From the IMG/VR virus record IMGVR_UViG_3300010149_006012, positions 1-21,159 of that record: 21,159 nucleotides of DNA. The stretch is one strand, 5' to 3'. The notes beneath the pieces are model-generated. The model did not search any database. It had not been told where the DNA came from and saw only the letters and a list, made by a program, of their open reading frames with translations. A program made the translations under genes and the position numbers. The stretch comes from a virus. How positions within the stretch are numbered: the stretch's first letter is position 1; every line of letters starts with the position of its first letter. This document shows positions 1-7,419 of this stretch, one piece after another.

Positions 1-1040
1 CCGTCAACTCCAACTTCTTTTAAAAAAGCAGTAAATATTGGCCCGTTATTTTCTCTATTTAATAGTGCCTGTGCAGTCTTAGAAAGAAACCAACAGACAA
101 AATAAACTCTATGAAAATCATTAGATTCTGAAGGTGTAGTATTTAATGATTTTTTTAAAAACTTATTAAATGTTGAGTCAAGATTATTTATATTTTTTCT
201 AATTAAATTCTCTAAAAAGCTAATTATTTTTGTCAATTCAGATCTAGGCATATCTCTTTGCAAAGCGAATTCATTAAACTCACTAACTTCTGATGCTTTC
301 TTTATATTATCCCAAAAAACCCAGCATGAATCCGCATCGATTTTTAAACCGCTTTTAACTGCATCAGTTTTACCAGTTAATAGATTTTTTATTTCTTTGT
401 TTAAAAATGATTGAAAGCTTACGAAAACTGTTTTAAACACTTTACTGTTAAAATCTTGTCCAGACTTTTTTGTATAATATCCTGTTGCAATTAAATGAGC
501 AAAAGATCTTACAACTCTGTCTATATCATTTTCTACAGATAGATCATCATATCTTGTTGATTTTTTATTGTATGCTCTATTTGATAAGATTTCTTTGTAG
601 TTACTTGATCCATCTTTATTTATAACTACAGTATTTGGACTATCTACTTTGTATAATAAAAAATAAGGTCTATTTATTGCAAATCCAGCACCTTTTACAG
701 TAATTGATCTCATTAATTCTCTTAAGTTTTCATGATTCAAAGGATAAGAGTAGTTGCCATGAGGCGTTTCGTAAGCAGCATTTGGATTAATGCTAAAGTG
801 AGGTACTTCCTTGTTCCCTTGATCGTTTTCATAAGAATTTGTAAAGCTTATACATGTTTTATCACCTAAGTTTTTCATTAATATTCTTAAAATTTCTTTA
901 GGATCTTCAATATGCGTCATGTCTTTTTTTAATTTAGGAGATAATTCATGTTGAAGATCAGCTGTAATTTCTGATCCTGAAAATGGTATTGTTGCCTCAA
1001 CTAAATATTGTCTTATATAATTTATAAGTAATTTGCTCAT
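1..1040 (-). CDS. Partial large protein with capsid-targeting-like N-terminus; candidate internal virion protein
   Basis: Open reading frame on the minus strand from ATG at 1040-1038, uninterrupted to the window edge (about 346 residues), so the C-terminus is missing. The N-terminus is a short amphipathic segment ending in L-V-E-A (residues 13-16). This resembles T4 internal-protein capsid-targeting sequences (IPIII begins MKTYQEFIAE) cut by prohead protease at L/I-x-E. Around residues 80-135 there is a TPHGNYSYPLN-like stretch followed by a GAGFAINRPYFLLYK-like segment. I associate these with uncharacterised phage proteins that often share such N-termini, but this is recollection and no domain name can be given. 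No clear Shine-Dalgarno is seen. It diverges from the UV endonuclease gene. Reading frame is certain; virion role is inferred. Confidence 0.85.
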   Translation of the reverse strand, partial: MSKLLINYIRQYLVEATIPFSGSEITADLQHELSPKLKKDMTHIEDPKEILRILMKNLGDKTCISFTNSYENDQGNKEVPHFSINPNAAYETPHGNYSYPLNHENLRELMRSITVKGAGFAINRPYFLLYKVDSPNTVVINKDGSSNYKEILSNRAYNKKSTRYDDLSVENDIDRVVRSFAHLIATGYYTKKSGQDFNSKVFKTVFVSFQSFLNKEIKNLLTGKTDAVKSGLKIDADSCWVFWDNIKKASEVSEFNEFALQRDMPRSELTKIISFLENLIRKNINNLDSTFNKFLKKSLNTTPSESNDFHRVYFVCWFLSKTAQALLNRENNGPIFTAFLKEVGVD

Positions 1041-1063
1041 TGTACAATATTGTTCTTTCTAAT

Positions 1064-1094
1064 ACGTGTATATTTTTATAATTTATTTTATTAT
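1064..1094 (+). promoter_or_regulatory. Phage promoter, box ACGTGTA - 18 - TATTAT
   Basis: ACGTGTA (1064-1070), 18 bases, TATTAT (1089-1094), the same geometry as seven other intergenic sites here. It lies between divergent genes and points at the UV endonuclease gene, whose likely GTG start is 26 bases downstream. Its presence argues that the reading frame extension upstream of 1120 is not translated. Confidence 0.7.
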
Positions 1095-1119
1095 TAATTA
1101 TATCAAAAAGGAGGTAAAT

Positions 1120-2034
1120 GTGATTCAATTAGGTTACGCTTGTATTAATATGGAACTTAGAGAAAAAGGTATATTTAATTCTCGCACAATGAGAAAAAAA
1201 ACCTTTTTAGAAAAAGGCTTACCATATGCTTCTTCTCTTGTTCTACAAAATGTAAAAGACATGCTTCCTATATTTAACTGGAATTATAAAAATAATGTTA
1301 AAGTATTTCGCATATCGTCTGAACTTACACCATGGGCTTCTGAATATGAATTGGAAGATTTACCGGACTACGAAGAAATTTGTAGGTACCTTAAAATGGC
1401 CGGTGATTATTCTAAAGTAACTGGTCTTCGATTGTCATTTCACCCAGGACAATTTAATTGCTTGGCATCAGAAAAAGACTATGTTATAGAAAACTGTATC
1501 AAAGACTTAAATATTCATGGAAAGATATTTGACTTAATGGGCATGTCAAGAGATCATAATGCTAAAATCAACATACACTTAGGTTCAACGTGTGGAAACA
1601 ATCTTTCACTTGCTGCAGATAATTTTAATAGGAATTTTCAAAGATTGTCAGATAGTGCTAAATCAAGGCTTACTGTAGAAAACGATGATAAAGCTTCAAT
1701 GTTTTCGTCTAAGTTTTTATACGAAAACGTCTATAAAATATCAGGTACACCTATTGTTTTTGACTCTCATCATTTCGAACTTGGCCCTCAAGATTCAAGT
1801 TATGACGAAGCGTTTCATATGGCATATGAAACTTGGGGTGATGTTGTTCCTACATGTCATCATTCAAATGGCAAAAAAGAACACGAGGATTCTTCTATAA
1901 GATCAGCAGCTGCACATTCAAATTTTTACTATAAACCTTTTAATAATTGTGGTAAAAGAGTAGACGTTATGCTTGAAGCTAAAATGAAAGAAAAAGCACT
2001 TAAGAAATATATAGAAGATTTTGTAGAACTGTAG
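1120..2034 (+). CDS. uvsE: UV damage endonuclease (UvdE/UvsE)
   Basis: Cuts DNA 5' to UV photoproducts and some abasic sites, starting an alternative excision repair; TIM-barrel metalloenzyme. Start chosen at GTG 1120, because AAGGAGG lies just upstream and the protein then begins (M)IQLGYACIN, the usual family N-terminus. An in-frame GTG at 1066 would run through a promoter. The 304 residues are normal length. Expected ligand motifs are present: HPGQF (108-112), IHLG (152-155), VENDD (186-190), FDSHH (214-218), CHHSNG (246-251) and MLEAKMKEKA (284-293). The position two residues before the metal-binding His near 247, which is a carboxylated Lys in the Thermus enzyme, appears to be Thr here. 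It heads the block leading into the purine genes, 57 bases upstream of the next start. Confidence 0.95.
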   Translation: MIQLGYACINMELREKGIFNSRTMRKKTFLEKGLPYASSLVLQNVKDMLPIFNWNYKNNVKVFRISSELTPWASEYELEDLPDYEEICRYLKMAGDYSKVTGLRLSFHPGQFNCLASEKDYVIENCIKDLNIHGKIFDLMGMSRDHNAKINIHLGSTCGNNLSLAADNFNRNFQRLSDSAKSRLTVENDDKASMFSSKFLYENVYKISGTPIVFDSHHFELGPQDSSYDEAFHMAYETWGDVVPTCHHSNGKKEHEDSSIRSAAAHSNFYYKPFNNCGKRVDVMLEAKMKEKALKKYIEDFVEL

Positions 2035-2091
2035 CTTATACATTTTATTTTTAAGTTCTACAATGTAATTTTATATACAGGATATAATATA

Positions 2092-3156
2092 ATGATAACA
2101 ATTTTAGATAAAGAGGCACTTAGCTTTGATGACTTGATACTCATGCCTCTATACTCTGACATCAAGTCTCGAAAAGAAATAAATACTTCAGTAACATTAA
2201 AAAACTCTGATGGATCTGAACTTAAATTTCAAACACCAATAATTAGTTCTCCAATGTCTACAATAACTGAAGCTTATATGTGTAATGCAATTAATAGCTG
2301 TGGAGGATTAGGTATTATTCATAGATACAATACAATAGATCATCAAGCAAAACTTCTATCTTACGTTAATTCAGACATTTACAAGGCAGCTGCTGTTGGT
2401 GCTAGTGGTGATTATAAAGAAAGATTAGATAGATTAGTTGAAACAGGACTAAAAATTGTATGCATTGATGTAGCACATGGTGATCATATCCTTGTTAAAG
2501 AAGCAGTTGAGCACATTAAACAATATCATCCACATTTATTTATTATTGCAGGTAATATTGCAGGAGCTGGTGCATACCAAAGATTGTCTGAATGGGGTGT
2601 GGATGCTATTAGAACTAGTGTGGGGAGTGGATCAATCTGCACAACACGTATTCAGACAGGTCATGGCATGCCAACTTTAAATGCACTAATTCAATGTACT
2701 GAAAGAAGAGAAGAGCTTAAAAAATTAGGAAAACCCACAGCATATATTATTGCTGATGGTGGTATTAAAAATACGGGTGATATTGTTAAATGTTTAGCAA
2801 TAGGTGCTGATCTGGTTATGCTTGGGTCAATGTTAAGTGGTACAAGAGAAACGCCTGGTAAAGTTATTATTGACAAAGAAACTGGAAAAAAAGTTAAAAG
2901 ATATAATGGTATGGCATCAAAAGCAGCACAAAAAGCATGGAAAGGAAGTTATTCTTCGATTGAAGGTGTGACTTCTTATGTACAATACAAGGGAACTGTC
3001 AATAAAGTAATAACAGAGATAACCTCGAACATTAGAAGTGGTATGTCATATAGCAGTGCAAGATGCTTAAGTGAACTAAGAAGTAATGCACTATTCATGA
3101 GGCAAACAATTAACTCTCACACAGAAGGTTTGCCACACATTTATAACAGAAAGTAG
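2092..3156 (+). CDS. IMP dehydrogenase/GMP reductase family enzyme, CBS-less; GMP reductase-like flap
   Basis: TIM-barrel purine nucleotide oxidoreductase acting either GMP to IMP (reductase) or IMP to XMP (dehydrogenase). The 354 residues match GMP reductases and leave no room for the CBS pair of typical IMP dehydrogenases. Seen: FDDLILMP near the N-terminus; the Cys loop GSGSICTTRIQTG (about 179-191); phosphate-site ADGGIKNTGDIV and VMLGSMLSGT. The flap between NGMAS and EGV is only about 16 residues and contains no Arg-Tyr dyad, which IMP dehydrogenases need for XMP hydrolysis; this favours GMP reductase. In contrast PIISSPMSTITE, the TRETPG end of the barrel and the EGLPH tail look IMPDH-like. 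Family is certain, direction is not. Five bases separate it from purA. The Shine-Dalgarno is weak (cagga). Confidence 0.9.
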   Translation: MITILDKEALSFDDLILMPLYSDIKSRKEINTSVTLKNSDGSELKFQTPIISSPMSTITEAYMCNAINSCGGLGIIHRYNTIDHQAKLLSYVNSDIYKAAAVGASGDYKERLDRLVETGLKIVCIDVAHGDHILVKEAVEHIKQYHPHLFIIAGNIAGAGAYQRLSEWGVDAIRTSVGSGSICTTRIQTGHGMPTLNALIQCTERREELKKLGKPTAYIIADGGIKNTGDIVKCLAIGADLVMLGSMLSGTRETPGKVIIDKETGKKVKRYNGMASKAAQKAWKGSYSSIEGVTSYVQYKGTVNKVITEITSNIRSGMSYSSARCLSELRSNALFMRQTINSHTEGLPHIYNRK

Positions 3157-3161
3157 AAATA

Positions 3162-4352
3162 ATGCCAAGTAAATTAGTAATAGGTCTCCAACATGGAGAC
3201 GAAGGTAAAGGAAGAATTGTAGACGACTTATGCCAAAATTGGGCAGAATTAGTAGTAAGATTCCAAGGCGGTGGAAATGCTGGGCATACTGTTTATGATA
3301 GTGAAGGAAAAAAACATGTGACACATATTTTACCGGTAGGCATTTTAACTGAAGGTGTCACTAGTTATATAGCAAAGGGTTGTGTTTTAAATCCTATTGA
3401 TCTTGCTAAAGAAATAAAAGAGTTTAATGTTACGCCAGATAAATTAAAAATTAGTGGCTTGACACCTATTATTGAACCAACACATATTTGGTTAGATAAA
3501 TTAAAATATCAGGGTAAGATAGGTACTACTGCCAAAGGAATTGGTCCAGCATACTCTTCTTTTTATGCTCGAGATTCAATTCTTTTCAAGGATTTTGTAA
3601 ATAACTTTGATGCTTCTTACTTAAAAATTATAGAGAATATTGAAAATTTTCTAAACAACAATAAAGAAATTAAGCACGAAGATGAATTCTATTTTGAATT
3701 GTTAGATGATTATACAGTTAAGACTAGAGAATTGTTAGAATGTATTGATATAGTAAAACCATTTCTGTCAGATAATGAAAGCTTTATTCAAGATAGCTAT
3801 GCAAAAAATATAAACATTCTTTTAGAAGGTGCACAAGGTTGGGGATTAAATGTAATGTCAGATGAATATCCAAACGTTACTTCATCTATGCCAACAATAG
3901 GAGGCGCAATTAACTCAACTGGACTTAGTCATAAACAAATAGATGAAGTAATCGGTGTTTCTAAAATTTACAAAACAAAAGTAGGAAAAGGCAACTTCCC
4001 AAGTTTGTGTAACAATGACAGTGAAAAGATATTAGCAGAAATAGGCAAAGAATACGGTGCAACTACAGGTAGAAGAAGGAAATGTGGTTGGCTAGATATG
4101 AATGAACTCAAGCAAGCATGCATGGAAAATGGTGTAGATCATATTGTTATTACAAAAACTGATGTTTTTGCTCACTTAAAAGAACAAAACATCTATCTTT
4201 GTGACGATATCAGGCCAATTATGAGAATTAATGAACCTAGCACAAAAGATCCTTCTTTTGTTTCTTTATTAGAATTTATTAAAGAAGAAACAAGTATAAA
4301 GACAATTTCGTTTACAACAGGCCCAAATAGAGGTGAGATCATATGGGGATAA
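3162..4352 (+). CDS. purA: Adenylosuccinate synthetase
   Basis: Joins IMP and aspartate using GTP to make adenylosuccinate, the first step from IMP to AMP. Clear motifs: QHGDEGKGR with catalytic Asp13; GGGNAGHT with the partner His43; TTAKGIGPAYS (the usual STGRGIGPAY loop); GATTGRRRKCGWLD (about 299-312), the Asp/IMP-binding loop; and TKTDVF, the guanine-binding segment. The 396 residues are some 30 shorter than typical bacterial PurA. The Asp13 is important: viral PurZ enzymes that make 2-aminoadenine replace it, so this should be an ordinary AMP-pathway enzyme. It sits between the IMPDH/GMPR-family gene (5-base gap) and purB (3-base gap), clearly one transcription unit. ATG 3162 has only a poor Shine-Dalgarno, so translation may be coupled to the upstream gene. 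Confidence 0.95.
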   Translation: MPSKLVIGLQHGDEGKGRIVDDLCQNWAELVVRFQGGGNAGHTVYDSEGKKHVTHILPVGILTEGVTSYIAKGCVLNPIDLAKEIKEFNVTPDKLKISGLTPIIEPTHIWLDKLKYQGKIGTTAKGIGPAYSSFYARDSILFKDFVNNFDASYLKIIENIENFLNNNKEIKHEDEFYFELLDDYTVKTRELLECIDIVKPFLSDNESFIQDSYAKNINILLEGAQGWGLNVMSDEYPNVTSSMPTIGGAINSTGLSHKQIDEVIGVSKIYKTKVGKGNFPSLCNNDSEKILAEIGKEYGATTGRRRKCGWLDMNELKQACMENGVDHIVITKTDVFAHLKEQNIYLCDDIRPIMRINEPSTKDPSFVSLLEFIKEETSIKTISFTTGPNRGEIIWG

Positions 4353-4355
4353 ATA

Positions 4356-5510
4356 ATGATACCTAGATATAAAGTAAAAGAAGTCCATGATATATGGTCA
4401 ACAGATAATAAATTAAACACATGGTTAAAAGTAGAACTAGCCCATCTTGACTCATTAGCAAGTAGTATTACACATAAAACTATCACGCAAGAAGAGTTAG
4501 ATACAATTAAGAGTCATGTTAAAGTTGATAAGCAAAGATGGAAAGAAATAGAGGAAACAACAAGGCATGATGTGCAAGCATTTGTCCAGATGTTAGAAGA
4601 AAATATTCCTGACAATAGTGGGAGATGGATACATTATGGATTAACATCTTCAGATATTTTAGACACATCTTTAGTTTTAATGTGTAGAGAATCATTGCAG
4701 ATTATTGTTGACTATACTTCAGGAACTTGCTATCATTTAACTAAATTAATGAAGCAAGAGTCTGCTAATACTGAAATACTTGCAAGAACACATGGCAAGG
4801 CTGCAGAAGTTCAAACTTATTATAATGTTTATAAAAGATGGATTGTTGCCTTAAGAAGAGGATTGGACTCTTTAGTAGAAGCAAAGAAGAAGTTAAACTT
4901 TGGTAAAATGTCTGGACCTGTTGGAAATCATACTACAAACTCAGTATCAATAGAATCTACTGCTTTAAGATCTCTAGGTCTTTATCCGACAACATGCTCA
5001 CAAATAATCCCAAGAGATATGTTTTTAGATTATTTTTATGCAATATTGAAAGTTATGCTAGCTGTAGAAAAAATTGCATATGATATTAGAATATACTCTA
5101 TGGATGGGATCAATGAAATGTCTGAACCTTTCAGGAAGGGACAAAAAGGTAGCTCTGCTATGCCTCATAAAAAAAATCCTATCTTGACTGAAAACATTTG
5201 TGGTTTGTCTCGTCTTTATAAAAGTTATATGCACACAGCAATAGAAAATTGTCAAACTCTATTAGAAAGAGATATAAGTCATTCTTGTTCTGAGAGAATT
5301 ATATTTAAGGATGCAGCACATATTGCTTGTTATACTCTAAGCAAGTTAACATATATTTTTAAAGACATGAATATCAATACAGACTTTGCACAAAAAAATG
5401 TAGATTCATTTAAAAATAAAGTATCTTCACAAAGTAATATGAATGAGTTAATAAATCAAGGTATCTCTCGAACAGATGCACATAATATTGCACAGCAAGA
5501 AGATATTTAA
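4356..5510 (+). CDS. purB: Adenylosuccinate lyase, C-terminally shortened
   Basis: Fumarase/aspartase-superfamily lyase that splits adenylosuccinate into AMP and fumarate. Seen: ETTRHDVQAF (about 67-76), HYGLTSSDILDTS (the His-bearing region with the TSSD motif), ARTHGKAAEVQTY (about 143-155) and the superfamily signature GSSAMPHKKNP (about 264-274) with the catalytic Ser loop; LERDISHSCSER follows. The protein ends at residue 384, shortly after the segment equivalent to TREEAYD..Q in Bacillus PurB (431 residues), so roughly 45-50 residues of the C-terminal helical domain are missing. The main catalytic motifs lie before that point. A GGGGAT Shine-Dalgarno lies inside the end of purA. Together with PurA it completes IMP to AMP. 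Confidence 0.94.
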   Translation: MIPRYKVKEVHDIWSTDNKLNTWLKVELAHLDSLASSITHKTITQEELDTIKSHVKVDKQRWKEIEETTRHDVQAFVQMLEENIPDNSGRWIHYGLTSSDILDTSLVLMCRESLQIIVDYTSGTCYHLTKLMKQESANTEILARTHGKAAEVQTYYNVYKRWIVALRRGLDSLVEAKKKLNFGKMSGPVGNHTTNSVSIESTALRSLGLYPTTCSQIIPRDMFLDYFYAILKVMLAVEKIAYDIRIYSMDGINEMSEPFRKGQKGSSAMPHKKNPILTENICGLSRLYKSYMHTAIENCQTLLERDISHSCSERIIFKDAAHIACYTLSKLTYIFKDMNINTDFAQKNVDSFKNKVSSQSNMNELINQGISRTDAHNIAQQEDI

Positions 5511-5533
5511 TAAAATAACAAAGGGATTATTTT

Positions 5534-6043
5534 ATGAGAAGTAAAATTGATGAAAGAGCTATAGCTAGAAAGTTTTTAACTAACATGAACGAAAGCATGA
5601 TTGGAATGATGCCACTCGGCATGCAAGATTCTAGCTGCGAAGATGACGATATGTATAGCATGCATAGCGAAGAATATAGCGAAGCACACGGAGAATTAAA
5701 AACAGATCAATATGGCGTTGTTCCTAAAGATGAGTTATACAGTCACTTTGATTTAAACAGTGATGGAACTGTAACCCCAGAAGAATATGCTGAACATATA
5801 GACTTTCATTGTGCACATCCTGAAACTTTGGATCACTATAGAACACATAGAAGTCAATCATGTGAAACAGTTCCTTGTCAATCATCTTATGATTCTGTGT
5901 CACAACACTTTATGGGGAAGCCTGATTCTTTAATGACATTTGTTCAAGATACTTGTGACGAAACAGGATCAACATGTCATACCTCTACAATGCAAGGAAT
6001 GTTTGACGTTTTAAAGTCTTTAAAGGATGCAGGTATTATTTAG
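5534..6043 (+). CDS. EF-hand protein, Met/His/Cys-rich, unknown role
   Basis: 169 residues with one textbook EF-hand loop, DLNSDGTVTPEE at 73-84: Asp1, Asn3, Asp5, Gly6, Val8 and Glu12 are all in place, so calcium binding is likely. The region before it (30-55) is acidic and Met/Ser-rich; the region after it has several His and Cys (for example CAHPETLDHYRTHRS and paired Cys near 109-114 and 140-148). There is no signal peptide or membrane segment. It has a good Shine-Dalgarno (AAAGGGA) and follows purB by 23 bases, so it is probably the last gene of the purine transcription unit. It might be structural or a metal-binding factor; nothing in the sequence decides. Confidence 0.85.
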   Translation: MRSKIDERAIARKFLTNMNESMIGMMPLGMQDSSCEDDDMYSMHSEEYSEAHGELKTDQYGVVPKDELYSHFDLNSDGTVTPEEYAEHIDFHCAHPETLDHYRTHRSQSCETVPCQSSYDSVSQHFMGKPDSLMTFVQDTCDETGSTCHTSTMQGMFDVLKSLKDAGII

Positions 6044-6048
6044 TATTT

Positions 6049-6079
6049 GCGTGCAAAATTAAAACTGCATTATTATTAT
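6049..6079 (+). promoter_or_regulatory. Phage promoter, box GCGTGCA - 18 - TATTAT
   Basis: GCGTGCA (6049-6055), 18 bases, TATTAT (6074-6079). It begins 5 bases after the EF-hand gene's stop and drives the gene starting at 6131. A TATAAATA string overlaps the downstream box (6077-6084). Confidence 0.75.
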
Positions 6080-6130
6080 AAATAATATAATAATTTAATA
6101 TAATACTTTGATATACAAAGGAGAAAAATT

Positions 6131-6331
6131 ATGTTAAAAATAGGTCAAAAAGCTACACATTTTATGCAGTCACACAAGGTCGGAACAATTGTGCAAATTA
6201 TAACAGAAAACGCACACAACTATATGACAATTGGTGGAACAACGCAAAGTGATGTTTTTGTAGTTATCAAGTACAGTGAAAACGATATCCAAAAATTTAA
6301 ATCAGGAGACGTGATAAGAATTTATGATTAA
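6131..6331 (+). CDS. Small SH3/KOW-like barrel protein, unknown function
   Basis: 66 residues, strong Shine-Dalgarno (AAAGGAGAAA). Alternating hydrophobic strands (VGTIVQI, VFVVIKY, GDVIRIYD) with a GTIV turn suggest a small SH3- or KOW-like beta barrel, similar in style to the proteins at 7420 and 17570. No catalytic residues are evident. Its last 8 bases overlap the start of the transglycosylase gene, so the two are probably translated together. Confidence 0.8.
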   Translation: MLKIGQKATHFMQSHKVGTIVQIITENAHNYMTIGGTTQSDVFVVIKYSENDIQKFKSGDVIRIYD

Positions 6332-6863
6332 AGAAATACTAATTTGCTATTCTCTTACTAACATGAATGGTGTAGTAAATCAAGAAAACATTTGTAACAA
6401 TGTTGAGTCTCTTCATAAAATTACTAAAGAATACAATATTAAGCCAGAATTATACGTTTCGGTTTTATGGGTTGAAAGTAATTTTAAAACAAATATAAAA
6501 AGCTACACAGGAAGAGCATGTGGTATTTCACAAGTAATACCAAAATACACTGAACCAAAGTATACATGTAAAGAATTAAACTCGGATCATGTTGTTGCTA
6601 TGGAACAAGGTGCTAGAATTTACTCGCTTTTTAGACCTTATGCAAAAGGTAATGATAAAATTAATCTTTGCGCATATAATCAAGGATACAGATGTAAAGG
6701 TGAAAAAGGTCCTAAATATGTTGAAAGCGGTATGGGTTATGCAGAAAAAGTTAAAAAATTTCAAAGAAGGTTGAAGAGACAACTAAGAAAAGATAAGAAA
6801 AAGATTAACAGCTTTAAAAAAGTTATTTGGCGTGCATATAGTGACTTTAAAGGACTATTATAA
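6324..6863 (+). CDS. SLT-family lytic transglycosylase / lysozyme-like protein
   Basis: Cleaves the glycan strand of peptidoglycan. Residues 33-121 hold the Slt/goose-lysozyme fold motifs: SVLWVESNF with catalytic Glu51, GRACGISQVIP (63-73) and CAYNQG (116-121). 179 residues, about the size of a single-domain enzyme with a basic tail (QRRLKRQLRKDKKK near 147-160). The N-terminus (MIKEILICYSLTNMNGVV) is only weakly hydrophobic and not a convincing signal peptide, so export would need a holin, or the enzyme could be a virion-associated lysin. Six cysteines, several near the active cleft, could form disulfides outside the cytoplasm. The start overlaps the upstream gene by 8 bases. Confidence 0.88.
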   Translation: MIKEILICYSLTNMNGVVNQENICNNVESLHKITKEYNIKPELYVSVLWVESNFKTNIKSYTGRACGISQVIPKYTEPKYTCKELNSDHVVAMEQGARIYSLFRPYAKGNDKINLCAYNQGYRCKGEKGPKYVESGMGYAEKVKKFQRRLKRQLRKDKKKINSFKKVIWRAYSDFKGLL

Positions 6864-6884
6864 TTTCACAATAGGAGGTGAACA

Positions 6885-7364
6885 ATGTCAAAACAATATA
6901 AAGCAGGATTTAATTTTTTAAAATTATTTCTCAATAAAAAGTATGGCGTAAAAGTTGTACAAATATCTGGTGCAGAAGACGCTTGGTACCCTGCAATTAA
7001 GAAGATTATAATTAACAATGACTTGCAATGGAGAGAAAGGCTTCTTGCTTTAATCCACGAAAGTGGACATGTTCAAATAGACTTAGAAGCAAGTACTGTA
7101 AAAAACATGAAATGTACTGGTACTTTTTCTGATTATACTGATTCAAATAATATTAAATCTAAAAAGCATCTTGTGAATGTTTTGAATGAAGAACTCATGG
7201 CTTGGAATTTAGGAAAAAATCTAGCTGTAAATCTTAATATACAATTTGATAATCATAGACTAGAAGAAATAACTACAAGATGTATCATGTCATACGTAAA
7301 ATACGGATTAAAAAAAGTTTACGGTAAAAAGATTAATGTTGAAGTGATCGATCCTCGTACTTAA
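6885..7364 (+). CDS. Zincin-like metallopeptidase (HExxH), ImmA/IrrE-like in style
   Basis: 159 residues with HESGH at 58-62 inside LLALIHESGHVQID, the zinc-binding and catalytic helix of zincins, followed about 40 residues later by NEELMAW (101-107), whose Glu is a likely third ligand. This spacing resembles small ImmA/IrrE-like phage metallopeptidases. No signal peptide. The Shine-Dalgarno is very strong (TAGGAGGTGA). The gene lies 21 bases after the transglycosylase and shares its transcription unit, so it might process a lysis or host factor. The substrate is unknown. Motif and gene are well supported; the family name is tentative. Confidence 0.82.
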   Translation: MSKQYKAGFNFLKLFLNKKYGVKVVQISGAEDAWYPAIKKIIINNDLQWRERLLALIHESGHVQIDLEASTVKNMKCTGTFSDYTDSNNIKSKKHLVNVLNEELMAWNLGKNLAVNLNIQFDNHRLEEITTRCIMSYVKYGLKKVYGKKINVEVIDPRT

Positions 7365-7367
7365 TTC

Positions 7368-7398
7368 GCGTGTACAATATATTTATAATTATTATAAT
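7368..7398 (+). promoter_or_regulatory. Phage promoter, box GCGTGTA - 18 - TATAAT
   Basis: GCGTGTA (7368-7374), 18 bases, TATAAT (7393-7398), starting 3 bases after the upstream stop codon and 22 bases before the next ATG at 7420. Matches the shared pattern exactly. Confidence 0.78.
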
Positions 7399-7419
7399 AT
7401 TGTTGAAAGGATAATCAAC

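Noticed and set aside
1066-1119. Upstream GTG extension of the UV endonuclease gene
   Set aside because: It overlaps a promoter of the shared class, has no Shine-Dalgarno, and adds residues foreign to the family; GTG 1120 has AAGGAGG and gives the usual N-terminus.
2035-2091. Separate promoter for the IMPDH/GMPR-family gene
   Set aside because: TATAAT occurs at 2083-2088 but no RCGTGYA lies 18 bases upstream; co-transcription from 1064 is simpler.
3162-4352. Z-genome (2-aminoadenine) system
   Set aside because: The catalytic Asp that PurZ replaces is present, and no HD-domain dATPase or MazG-like gene is in the window.
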